A stretch of 57,865 bases of DNA from Aquimarina agarilytica ZC1 (GTDB taxonomy: Bacteria; Bacteroidota; Bacteroidia; Flavobacteriales; Flavobacteriaceae), in assembly GCF_000255455.1 (NCBI RefSeq), contig NZ_JH621265.1:6767-64631 (forward strand), given 5' to 3'. The notes under the pieces are model-generated. The model did no database searches. It was not told where the DNA came from and saw nothing but the letters and a program-made list of their open reading frames with translations. The position numbers and the translations under genes were made by a program. This document shows positions 42,555 through 51,424 of this stretch, piece by piece (within the stretch, counting starts at the first letter, position 1; each line of letters starts with the position of its first letter).

Positions 42555-44549
42555 TTAGTTATCGGAAGCTGCGGTGTTAATAATTCCAGAATTCAAAATA
42601 ATAAATTCGGAACGTCTATTTTTTGCGTGCTCAAAATCGCTACAATCAACATCATTAGCACAATTGTTTACTAACTGGGTTTCGCCGTAGCCTTTATAAA
42701 AAATTCTATTTCGATTAATATCACCACTATTCACTAAGTATTCCTTAGTTGCTTTGGCTCTTAATTTACTTAAATCATAATTGTATTCATCATTAGCTCT
42801 ACTGTCTGTATGCGATCTAATTTCAATTTTTATATGGTCATTACTTTGTAATACTGCAATGATTTTTTGTAACTCTAATTCGGCATCCTTTCTAATTTCA
42901 TAGTCATTGTAATTAAAGTAGATCGTGTTTAATTGTAGTATTTTAGCTAAATCATCACCAATTCTAGCTATTCTAGATTTAAAGCTATCGTTTGATAAGT
43001 CAAAATTTTGTTTTACTACATCTCCTTTATATTTAGATGTTTTTAAGGGGGTACGTTGCGAACGATAACCAACTTTATAAACGTTTAGGTTAAATGAAGA
43101 ATTACAGTCGGCCGCAAAGGTATAATACCCATTTTTATCAGTAGTGACTTGATTTGTCAAATTCATGTCTTTATCATATAATTTAACCAAGGCATCTGGA
43201 ATCACTTCATTTGTTTTTTGATTAGTTACAATTCCTTCAATAAATAACTGACAATTGATATCCAAAGGCGCCATCTGTTTAAAACTATAAATATCATCGC
43301 TACCTTGTCCATCAACTCGATTACTGGCAAAAAAACCAATATCGGTTTTTTTGTCAATAATAAATGAAAAATCATCGGAAGGTCCATTTATTGGTTTTCC
43401 AATATTGTATGGATTGGCATAAGTGTTTCGGGCTACTTTTGAAATAAATACATCTAAGCCACCTAAGCCTAAATGTCCATCACTAGAAAAATATAAATTT
43501 CCATCGTTACTAACAAAAGGAAAGGTTTCTCGTCCTTCGGTATTAATATTGTATCCTAAATTTTTAGGTTTTCCAAAACTTTTGTCTTCATTAATTGTGA
43601 CTACATATAAATCCGAATTACCATATGAGCCAGGCATATCACTGGCAAAATATAATTTGTCTTCATTGGGACTTAGTGCAGGATGGGCTGTAGAATAATC
43701 ATCACTGTTAAAAGGGAGTTCTTTTATATTGGTCCATTTTTTATTAACTAACTCTGCTTGATAAAGTTTTAGCATTACGGTTCCAGAGCCACTGGAATTA
43801 AGTTGTTTTTTTAAATAATTATTTCGGGTGAAATACATTGTTTTACCATCTTTGGTAATGGCAGCAGATGATTCATGTACAGGAGTATTTATATCTCCTT
43901 TTAATGGTTTTATATGAATATCGTTGTTAAGTGTGCCTTGTTCTAAGTTTATATTGTATAAATCAAGAAAAGGCATTTTATCCCAAACAGAAATTTCACC
44001 ACCACCTCTAGATGAAGCAAAAATTAAATCTCCATTGGTAGAAAAACTAGGGGAATGATCCGAAAATTCACTATTGAAATCAAAAGGATTAAATTGAAAT
44101 TTTCCAGACCTTTTTTCTATTAAATCTAAATAGTAGCGATTTGTTTTGAAATTAAAAGCACGGGAGTCATATTCCTTAGTAATTGAAGCAAACCTTTCCA
44201 TTACTTTATCTGCTTTTTTAAATTTTTGAACACTTTTTAAGCATTGGGCATAACGGTATAAGTATTCGGGACTAATGGATGCAGAAAATTGTTTTACAAG
44301 TTTATCGTACCATGTATGCGCTTCTCTAAATTCGGCATTAAAATAATAAGAATCGGCAATTTTTTGATATAAATCGGCTGATTTATAGCCTTTGTTTGCT
44401 ACTTGAATATAAATTTCTCGAGCATCAATATATGCAAAACGATCAAACTCAGAATTAGCATTAGTAATTAAATCATTACTATTTTGAGCAATAATTAGTG
44501 AGCAAAAGCTAAGACTAATTAGTAACGTAAAAATGTATATTTTTTTCAT
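42555..44549 (-). CDS. OmpA-family outer-membrane protein with TPR, WD40-like and CarboxypepD_reg domains
   Basis: 664 residues. Signal peptide (MKKIYIFTLLISLSFCSLIIAQ), tetratricopeptide-like helices (about 25-140), a PD40/WD40-like propeller (about 150-420, blades such as SPSFSTNGDLIFASSR and HPALSPNEDKLYFASD), a carboxypeptidase-regulatory Ig-like domain (about 435-515) and a C-terminal OmpA domain that binds peptidoglycan (IYFNYNDYEIRKDAELELQ, IEIRSHTDSRANDEYN, NRRSEFIIL). Similar to the PorE/OmpA proteins that accompany PorP/SprF-type genes. Third gene of the T9SS adhesin operon, three bases after the PorP/SprF gene. Confidence 0.9.
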   Translation of the reverse strand: MKKIYIFTLLISLSFCSLIIAQNSNDLITNANSEFDRFAYIDAREIYIQVANKGYKSADLYQKIADSYYFNAEFREAHTWYDKLVKQFSASISPEYLYRYAQCLKSVQKFKKADKVMERFASITKEYDSRAFNFKTNRYYLDLIEKRSGKFQFNPFDFNSEFSDHSPSFSTNGDLIFASSRGGGEISVWDKMPFLDLYNINLEQGTLNNDIHIKPLKGDINTPVHESSAAITKDGKTMYFTRNNYLKKQLNSSGSGTVMLKLYQAELVNKKWTNIKELPFNSDDYSTAHPALSPNEDKLYFASDMPGSYGNSDLYVVTINEDKSFGKPKNLGYNINTEGRETFPFVSNDGNLYFSSDGHLGLGGLDVFISKVARNTYANPYNIGKPINGPSDDFSFIIDKKTDIGFFASNRVDGQGSDDIYSFKQMAPLDINCQLFIEGIVTNQKTNEVIPDALVKLYDKDMNLTNQVTTDKNGYYTFAADCNSSFNLNVYKVGYRSQRTPLKTSKYKGDVVKQNFDLSNDSFKSRIARIGDDLAKILQLNTIYFNYNDYEIRKDAELELQKIIAVLQSNDHIKIEIRSHTDSRANDEYNYDLSKLRAKATKEYLVNSGDINRNRIFYKGYGETQLVNNCANDVDCSDFEHAKNRRSEFIILNSGIINTAASDN

Positions 44550-44552
44550 AAG

Positions 44553-45524
44553 CTAGAAAAAACGGGGGGTTAACATTCTTTTCGAAGTCAGGTTTAATTT
44601 ATTTTTTAAATCATATCTCAAAACAAATTCAAAACTACCATAATTGGTGTCTGTACTAGTTAATTCTGTAGTTTCAACATCATATGATAGCCCAAGCATT
44701 AGTGATTTTGATAATTGATACCCAAATAGACCACTTACAGCTGCACTCCAACGGTATGCAGTTCCTAGTGTAATTTTTTGAAAAATTAAAAAATTAGCAG
44801 AAATATCGACCTGTAACGGAGCTCCAATAACCATTTTAGTAAGTAATGCTGGTTTAAACTTAACGTTATAACTTAGGTCAAAAGTATGGCCAGTAATAAA
44901 ATAATAGTTAATTTTCTGTTTTGCTAAAAGCGATGTGGTTCCCGAACTAGAAAAAGCACTTTGTTCGTCAAAAAAACTTGTTTGCAGTAAGTTAGGGATA
45001 CTTAAACCTGCATAAAACTTTTCGTTATGGTAATAGGCACCTAATCCAAAATTAGGACTAAACTTATTATTTATATCACTTAATAGTGCATTGTCCATCG
45101 CTTCTTCTCTGGAAAGACGTGTCAAATTAACGTTTAATAAATTTCCTCCAATTTTTGATCCTAAACGTAAGAATGCGGTGTTTTTATTGTTAACTCGTAT
45201 TCTATAGGCAAAGTCAATATTAAAATTAGTCTCCGTAGTAGGTCTAATGATATCACTAAAAACCGAAAAACCGTATGAAAAATTACTAAAACGATCAAAA
45301 GGTGTTTCAAAGGCTATGGTATGAGTAGCAGGACTTCCTTCAAAGCCGACCCATTGCTTTCGGGTTAAACCAGAAACACTTGTTTTATCTCTACTGCCGG
45401 TGTAAGCGGGGTTTATAACCGCTGTGTTATACATGTATTGAGTATACTGAGCATCTTGTTGAGCAGTAACCGAAAAAAATGTTAGTATAACTAAAGTTAC
45501 TATTGTAGTTGTAAGTTGCTTCAT
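44553..45524 (-). CDS. PorP/SprF-family T9SS outer-membrane protein
   Basis: 323 residues. Signal peptide MKQLTTTIVTLVILTFFSVTAQ, then the family hallmark QDAQYTQYMYNTAVINPAYTGSRD and SGLTRKQWVGFEGSPATHT, followed by an outer-membrane barrel ending in FEFVLRYDL. PorP/SprF proteins pair with a neighbouring large T9SS type B cargo protein and help place it on the surface. Here it lies 50 bases after that cargo gene and three bases before the OmpA gene, the standard order. Confidence 0.93.
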   Translation of the reverse strand: MKQLTTTIVTLVILTFFSVTAQQDAQYTQYMYNTAVINPAYTGSRDKTSVSGLTRKQWVGFEGSPATHTIAFETPFDRFSNFSYGFSVFSDIIRPTTETNFNIDFAYRIRVNNKNTAFLRLGSKIGGNLLNVNLTRLSREEAMDNALLSDINNKFSPNFGLGAYYHNEKFYAGLSIPNLLQTSFFDEQSAFSSSGTTSLLAKQKINYYFITGHTFDLSYNVKFKPALLTKMVIGAPLQVDISANFLIFQKITLGTAYRWSAAVSGLFGYQLSKSLMLGLSYDVETTELTSTDTNYGSFEFVLRYDLKNKLNLTSKRMLTPRFF

Positions 45525-45574
45525 ATTCCTTTTCCTATCAATTAATTTCTTTTAAGAAATAATATATTTATAAT

Positions 45575-48500
45575 TTAGTTAACTAAGTAAAATGAACCAG
45601 CTTTAGTTTTAGGATCTCCGTTTGAATTTTGATAGTTTAGCGTATAGAAATAAGTTCCAGCAGGCAATTGATCACTATTTTTAATAGTAGCTCTACCTTG
45701 ACTATGTCCAGAAAACCCAGGAGAATTAGGCTGGCCATATCCATTTTTTTCAAAAACTTTCAATCCCCACCTGTTAAAAATTTTCAATGTATTTATAGGG
45801 TAATTTTCTATATTTTTTATAACAAATTCATCGTTAACTGAATCTCCATTAGGAGTAAACGTCTCATAAACTATAATATCGGCTTCCGATTGACCTTCTA
45901 ATTCAATAATAGTTGGGTCATCGGGATCGCCATCATTATTTAGATCAATATCGTTTGGATTGTTAGGGTCATCAGAATCATCAGAAATCGAATTACCAGT
46001 AGGTGTAGTTGCAATAACTATAGCCTGATTAGTTACCTGGCCATTAGAAATATCAGTAGCTGTTATTGTATAGGTAGCGGAAAAATTAGTGTCATTTTCT
46101 TCACCAGGAGCTAATGAGAAAGTAGTTCCTGTTAAATTAACACCAGCTAATAAATCGGTAACAGTAATATCAGTTAAGGTTTCGTTTCCTGCATTGCGAA
46201 TGCTAAAAGTGTATTCTATAATATCACCAGCATTCATAAAGGAATCATTATTGGCATCTACGTAAATACCTGTTTTTAATAAGCTTATTTTAGGTGTACT
46301 ATCGGTTGTGTTATTAATAGTAATTGAAACTACAGCGGTATCACAATCCCCATTTAAATCACAAATTTGATAGGTCAAGGTATCATTCCCAAAGAAATCA
46401 GGGTTTGGTGTATATACAATTTGATCATCTGTAGGATCATTGGGAGTAGCATTAGTATCAACATTTGCTATTCCATTAGTTGGAGCTATAGTAATTGCGA
46501 TAGCGGTTGTGCTTGGTCCGTCTCCCCCAAAAGTATCATTGTCTAATACATCAATGATGTTGTTAGAAGTATCTTCATCAAAAGTTGCTGTGTCATCAAC
46601 AGCTGCAGGAGTGTCGAAGGTGTTATTAGCAACAGAAATAGTAACAATAGCGGTGTCACAATCTCCATTTAAATCACAAATTTGATACGTCAAGGTATCA
46701 TTCCCAAAGAAATCAGGGTTTGGTGTATATACAATTTGATCATCTGTAGGATCATTGGGAGTAGCATTAGTATCAACATTTGCTGTTCCGTTAGTTGGAG
46801 CAATAGTAATTGCAATAACGGTTGTACTTGGTCCGTCTCCCCCAAAAGTATCATTGTCTAATACATCAATGATGTTGTCAGAAGTATCTTCGTCAAAAGT
46901 TGCTGTGTCGTCAACAGCTACAGGAGTGTCGAAGGTGTTATTAGCAACAGAAATAGTAACAACTGCGGTGTCACAATCTCCATTTAAATCACAAATTTGA
47001 TACGTCAAGATATCATTCCCAAAGAAATTAGGATTTGGTGTATATACAATTTGATCATCGGTAGGATCATTGGGAGTACCGTTAGTGTCAACATTTGCTG
47101 TTCCGTTAGTTGGAGCAATAGTAATTGCAATAGCGGTTGTGCTTGGTCCATCTCCCCCAAAAGTATCATTGTCTAATACATCAATGATATTGTCAGAAGT
47201 ATCTTCGTCAAAAGTTGCTGTGTCATCAACAGCTACAGGAGTGTCAAATGTGTCGTTGTCAATAGTAATATTGATTATAGCGGTGTCACAATCCCCATTT
47301 AAATCACAAATTTGATAGGTCAAGGTATCATTCCCAAAGAAATCAGGGTTTGGTGTATATACAATTTGATCATCGGTAGGGTCATTAGGAGTGCCATTAT
47401 CATCAACACTAGCTGTTCCATTAGTTGGAGCAATAGTAATTGCAATGGCGGTAGTGCCTGGTCCATCTCCCCCAAAAGTATCATTGTTTAATACATCAAT
47501 TGGGTTATCAGTAGAATCTTCATTAATATTAGCTGGGTCATTAATTGCTGTCGGTGTGTCACTAGTATCACTATTTACGGTAATAGTAACTTCAGCAGTA
47601 GTACAGTCATTATTAAGATCACAAATTTGATAGGTCAAGGTATCATTCCCAAAGAAATCAGGATTTGGTGTATATACAATTTGATCATCTGTAGGATCAT
47701 TAGGAGTGCCATTAGTGTCAACATTTGCTGTTCCATTAGTTGGAGCAATAGTAATTGCAATTGCGGTAGTGCCTGGTCCATCTCCCCCAAAAGTATCATT
47801 GTCTAATACATCAATTGGGTTATCAGTAGAATCTTCATTAACACTAGCGGGGTCATTAATTGCTGTCGGTGTGTCACTAGTATCACTATTTACGGTAATA
47901 GTAACTTCAGCAGTAGTACAGTCATTATTAAGATCACAAATTTGATAGGTCAAGGTATCATTCCCAAAGAAATCAGGGTTTGGCGTATATACAATTTGAT
48001 CATCTGTAGGATCATTAGGAGTGCCATTATCATCAACACTAGCTGTTCCATTAGTTGGAGCAATAGTAATTGCAATAGGTGTAGTGCCTGGTCCATCTCC
48101 TCCAAAAGTATCTGGATTAGTAGTAGCTCCAAGCATTAATACATCGAAGTTGATATCAATATCATCTTCATTAACAGTAAAGGTATCGTCAAAAGCTTTA
48201 GGTAAACTATTAGATATTATAATTAGCACGTTGGCACTACGGCAATCGCCGTCTACATCACAAATTTCATAAGTAAATGTATCATTTCCAACATAATCAA
48301 TATTTGGAGTATATAAAATTTGATCATCAGTGGGGTCACTAGGTGTGCCGTTTACATTTACAGTTGCTATTCCATTGGTAGGAGCGTTTTTTATAGTAAT
48401 TGGCGAATTACTGGGGCCATCACCTCCAAAAGTATCATTTGTTAATACGCTTAATGGAGCTTCATTTGCATTTTTTTTAATGGTGTCGTAGGTGTCAAAT

Positions 48501-49240
48501 AAAGCATTAGGAGTGTCATTGAGATTTGTTACCTCAATTTCTACTATGGCTGTGTCACAGTTATTTTTTGAATCACAAATTTGATAAGTAATTTCATCTG
48601 AGCCAAAGTAATCTGCGTTAGGTTTGTATATTAGGGTGTCATCAGTTGGATCATTGGGTGTTCCGTTATCATTAACAGAAGCGGTTCCATTGGTTGGAGG
48701 AGCAGTAATGGTTATAGGACTCTCACTAGGACCACGTACGCCAAAAGTATCATTGTTTAACACAATAATCGTTCTGTTATTGGAGTCCTCATCTATGGTA
48801 AGTTCGTCATTATTTGCTTTAATGGTGGTACAGCCTGGAGTATTAATAACTTCTATTTCAACTGTTGCTGTGTCAGTATTACCATCACCATCAATAATAG
48901 TATATGAAAAGTTATCAATACCTGAAAAACCTGTAGGCGTGTCATATAAAAGAACATCATCTAACAGATTACTAGGAGTTCCATTGTCCGAAATTTGAAT
49001 TATTCCTCCTTGATTGGTACTTCCTGTTATTTGTATGTGATTCATTAAATTTGGACCAGCAGGTCCAAATTCATCGTTACTAAGGATTTCAATAACATTG
49101 TTTTTACTGTCAAAACACACTTTATCAGTATCCTCAACAGCATCTCTTGGAGCTTGAAAACAAAAGTTATTTGTTATTAAATTATTTGAAAATAATAAAA
49201 TGGACTGGAACTGAAGATATATAAAAAAAAACTTCTTCAT
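45575..49240 (-). CDS. T9SS type B surface adhesin with nine tandem Ig/cadherin-like repeats
   Basis: 1221 residues with an N-terminal signal. Nine tandem repeats of about 100-108 residues (Big_9/cadherin-like: NDTFGGDGP ... APTNGTASVDDNGTPNDPTDD ... YTPNPDFFGNDTLTYQICD) occupy about residues 35-985, with many Asp residues suited to binding Ca2+. A DUF11-like domain follows (about 990-1110), then the gliding-motility-associated type B sorting domain: ETFTPNGDSVNDEFVIKNI, LKIFNRWGLKVFEKNGY, LPAGTYFYTLNY and KAGSFYLVN. Exported through T9SS to the cell surface; probable adhesin. The last six repeats are nearly identical. Repeat count may vary between strains. Confidence 0.92.
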   Translation of the reverse strand: MKKFFFIYLQFQSILLFSNNLITNNFCFQAPRDAVEDTDKVCFDSKNNVIEILSNDEFGPAGPNLMNHIQITGSTNQGGIIQISDNGTPSNLLDDVLLYDTPTGFSGIDNFSYTIIDGDGNTDTATVEIEVINTPGCTTIKANNDELTIDEDSNNRTIIVLNNDTFGVRGPSESPITITAPPTNGTASVNDNGTPNDPTDDTLIYKPNADYFGSDEITYQICDSKNNCDTAIVEIEVTNLNDTPNALFDTYDTIKKNANEAPLSVLTNDTFGGDGPSNSPITIKNAPTNGIATVNVNGTPSDPTDDQILYTPNIDYVGNDTFTYEICDVDGDCRSANVLIIISNSLPKAFDDTFTVNEDDIDINFDVLMLGATTNPDTFGGDGPGTTPIAITIAPTNGTASVDDNGTPNDPTDDQIVYTPNPDFFGNDTLTYQICDLNNDCTTAEVTITVNSDTSDTPTAINDPASVNEDSTDNPIDVLDNDTFGGDGPGTTAIAITIAPTNGTANVDTNGTPNDPTDDQIVYTPNPDFFGNDTLTYQICDLNNDCTTAEVTITVNSDTSDTPTAINDPANINEDSTDNPIDVLNNDTFGGDGPGTTAIAITIAPTNGTASVDDNGTPNDPTDDQIVYTPNPDFFGNDTLTYQICDLNGDCDTAIINITIDNDTFDTPVAVDDTATFDEDTSDNIIDVLDNDTFGGDGPSTTAIAITIAPTNGTANVDTNGTPNDPTDDQIVYTPNPNFFGNDILTYQICDLNGDCDTAVVTISVANNTFDTPVAVDDTATFDEDTSDNIIDVLDNDTFGGDGPSTTVIAITIAPTNGTANVDTNATPNDPTDDQIVYTPNPDFFGNDTLTYQICDLNGDCDTAIVTISVANNTFDTPAAVDDTATFDEDTSNNIIDVLDNDTFGGDGPSTTAIAITIAPTNGIANVDTNATPNDPTDDQIVYTPNPDFFGNDTLTYQICDLNGDCDTAVVSITINNTTDSTPKISLLKTGIYVDANNDSFMNAGDIIEYTFSIRNAGNETLTDITVTDLLAGVNLTGTTFSLAPGEENDTNFSATYTITATDISNGQVTNQAIVIATTPTGNSISDDSDDPNNPNDIDLNNDGDPDDPTIIELEGQSEADIIVYETFTPNGDSVNDEFVIKNIENYPINTLKIFNRWGLKVFEKNGYGQPNSPGFSGHSQGRATIKNSDQLPAGTYFYTLNYQNSNGDPKTKAGSFYLVN
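46290..48200 (-). repeat. Six near-identical 315-bp tandem repeats in the adhesin gene
   Basis: Repeats 4-9 of the adhesin recur at a 315-bp period (one step is 321 bp); the same phase point falls at 46440, 46755, 47070, 47391, 47706 and 48021. Long blocks are identical at the DNA level between copies, implying recent duplication or gene conversion. Repeats 1-3 (about 48200-49150) are diverged. Edges are approximate. Confidence 0.85.
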
Positions 49241-49373
49241 ACTTAGTTACTTTTGATATTCAACTATTATAAGTAAGCCCCTTATTTTATGTTGTGTAAC
49301 CGTTAATTATTTCTATTTGCAATGATCTTAGAAATAAGATTCATTAAACCAAAACAGGAACAAATACGAAATT

Positions 49374-49404
49374 CAAATGTATACACAAATGATGTTTTAC
49401 ACAA
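49374..49404 (-). promoter_or_regulatory. Candidate promoter of the adhesin operon
   Basis: On the minus strand TTG (49404-49402), 20 bases, then TACATTTG (49381-49374), an exact -7 match. The leader would be about 125 bases. Confidence 0.45.
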
Positions 49405-50056
49405 TCTAGATATTTAAAATGAAGGTTTTTTCCTACAAAATAAAGAGTGAAAAATGATGTTTTGTAGGAGGTAATAAGGATTATTGTAAGAATTATATTG
49501 AATATGATTTATGTATTCTTTTTTTTAAAATGTATACTAATACTTTGATTTTTTGTATTTAATATATTGGTTTTGAGTGATTTGTTTTTTTAAAAATATT
49601 TTAAAAAAACCATAAGGTAAAACATTATTGTATTTACTATTGATATGTTAAGTGTAATAATTTGTTGTTTAAGTATTGCGCTTAAAATTAGGTATTAAAA
49701 AAAAAGAATAATTTTAAAGAAATAGATAACAGATTTAAAAAAGTCGTTAAAGTACTGTTAATTTTAATGATTTTAAAGCTTAAGTTGTTCAAAATTCACT
49801 GTAGTAAAGACCAAAAGAGTCAATTTGTTTGATTTCTATTTATTTTTTTGAAAAATGAAAACGTAAAATGGAAATTAAATTAGAAATCATTTAGTTAATT
49901 AAAAAAATGATTTTGTAGCGACATTAACAATTTGGAAATAATGGGGGCATAAAAAAGTGTTATATCTATGATATGTGCATCAATAAAAATATAGATGGTT
50001 ACAGATTTTATTAAAAAAAATAATGAGTAAATAAAAAAGAAGAGATAATCATAATA
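49405..50056. other. AT-rich spacer
   Basis: About 650 bases of very AT-rich sequence between the adhesin operon promoter and the AEC transporter stop. I found no reading frame with coding character, no clear terminator and no repeat. Confidence 0.5.
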
Positions 50057-50956
50057 TTATAAAAAATAATACCATATGTAGGTAGTGAAGAATGAAATCG
50101 GAATACCAAAACTAAGAATCATATTACATAATTTGGGTCTTAAGCCAAACTCAGTAGCAATAATTACTCCAGTAACCATTGGCGCCATAGCAGCTTCTAA
50201 CACACTAACTTGAGCTACTAATTTATCAATAGTAAAAAGCCAGCTAATTATTAAAACCAATAAAGGAGCGAGTAAGAGTTTATAGCATAAAGCTGAAGTG
50301 AGTAAAAACTTGTCTGCTTTCCAATGTTTAAATTGTAGTTGGAGTCCAACCGAAAATAAAGCCATGGGTACCATGGTAGCTCCCAGGTTTTCTAAAATGA
50401 CATCAATGTGATTAAAGTTTATAAATTTAGGAAGTATAAAGGCAGCTATAAATGCTAATGTTGGCGGAAAACTTAAAAGCTTTTTTATAAGTAAAGAAAA
50501 ACTAAAGTTAGCAGTATTTCCAGTAGAAGCATAAGTTGCGGTAATAAGTCCTAGACTGGATAAAGTAATAAACCCGACTTGGTCACATAAAATAGCTAAT
50601 TGCAAGCCTTTTGTACCATAATAAGCCTCGGTTAAAGGGAAACCTAAAAATGATAAATTAGAAAATCCTACTGTAAGTACAAGCGCTCCTCTAGTTTCTT
50701 TATTTAAAGGGCTAAACTTTCCTAAGATTTCTATAAATAAAAAGGAAGCCAAAAAAACGACTAAGGGCACTAAAATAGGTAGCAATAGATCGGAATCCCA
50801 TTTCATTTTTGGAATATAGCGCAAAGCAATTGCAGGAAGCGCTACATATATAATCCAAAGATTTATTATTTTATAACTATCCTTAGGAAGTGCTTTGAAC
50901 CTATTCAACAATACACCCGAAAGTATTGAAATAGCAATAATGATAAAGTTTGACAT
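50057..50956 (-). CDS. AEC family transporter (auxin efflux carrier-type permease)
   Basis: 299 residues, almost entirely hydrophobic, with about ten predicted membrane helices and short charged loops. AEC-family features: N-terminal half ending PLVVFLASFLFIEIL, central VGFSNLSFLGFPLTEAYYG, and C-terminal VLEAAMAPMVTGVIIATEF. Such permeases export organic acids or related small molecules; the substrate cannot be told. Monocistronic, with a -7 box (TATTTTTG, 50979-50986) upstream. Confidence 0.87.
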   Translation of the reverse strand: MSNFIIIAISILSGVLLNRFKALPKDSYKIINLWIIYVALPAIALRYIPKMKWDSDLLLPILVPLVVFLASFLFIEILGKFSPLNKETRGALVLTVGFSNLSFLGFPLTEAYYGTKGLQLAILCDQVGFITLSSLGLITATYASTGNTANFSFSLLIKKLLSFPPTLAFIAAFILPKFINFNHIDVILENLGATMVPMALFSVGLQLQFKHWKADKFLLTSALCYKLLLAPLLVLIISWLFTIDKLVAQVSVLEAAMAPMVTGVIIATEFGLRPKLCNMILSFGIPISFFTTYIWYYFL

Positions 50957-50978
50957 TCAAATAAACATATAAATTGCT

Positions 50979-50986
50979 CAAAAATA
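50979..50986 (-). promoter_or_regulatory. -7 box for AEC transporter
   Basis: TATTTTTG on the minus strand, exact TAnnTTTG match 22 bases before the ATG at 50956. Confidence 0.45.
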
Positions 50987-51080
50987 CATTCTATTTAAAA
51001 CAGATGGTACTATTTTGAATATTTATAAGTAATAAGTGTTTTTATTATTAGAAAAGTAGTGCATGTAAGTGAGTTAAAAT

Positions 51081-51176
51081 TATATTTGCCGAATTATTCA
51101 ATTAAAGCATTATATGATACAGAAACTAGTTTTATTTTGTAGTTTATTTGTTATTTCGATAAAATTTATGGTTTAA
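51081..51176 (+). pseudogene. Possible gene remnant: promoter plus orphan signal peptide
   Basis: An exact -7 box TATATTTG (51081-51088) is followed 26 bases later by an ATG opening MIQKLVLFCSLFVISIKFMV and then TAA (51114-51176). The 20 residues look like the start of a secreted protein, but nothing continues the frame. It may be the surviving 5' end of a decayed gene; chance is also possible. Confidence 0.3.
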
Positions 51177-51218
51177 ATGAAATAATATAATTATACGATT
51201 TAAACCTGTGTTCCACAT

Positions 51219-51360
51219 TATCAGATCGTTATGAGTATTGAAAGCTCCATAAAGTAAAGTATTTTTTAGATTTCAACATAGTCCTTTAGGGTTAGAACAA
51301 AAAACGCAGCGAAGTGTTTTGATTTTTCAGAGATTTGGATATGGAATAGATTTTTTAAAG
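51219..51360 (+). repeat. Degenerate dispersed repeat, copy B
   Basis: The longest copy. Its 5' part (TATCAGATCGTTATGAGTAT, TGAAAGCTCC, ... GCAGCGAAGTGTTTTG) matches copy A at 30780-30887, and its 3' part (CAGCGAAGTG ... GATTTGGATATGGAATAG) matches copy C at 22418-22472. It ends 65 bases before the stop of the glycosyltransferase gene. Confidence 0.45.
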
Positions 51361-51424
51361 TTTTAATCTTTTTTTGAAGGTGTCTTTATATTAATTGAAT
51401 TTTAGAATGATAATTTAAAGGTTT

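Noticed and set aside
46440..48272. Repeated plus-strand frames of about 80 codons at regular spacing
   Set aside because: They are antisense shadows of the 315-bp adhesin repeats; the encoded peptides only mirror the Asp/Thr-rich codons of the real gene.
46290..49150. Regular spacing that could suggest a CRISPR or satellite array
   Set aside because: The unit is about 315 bp, in frame, and codes for Ig/cadherin-like domains; there are no short repeats with unique spacers.
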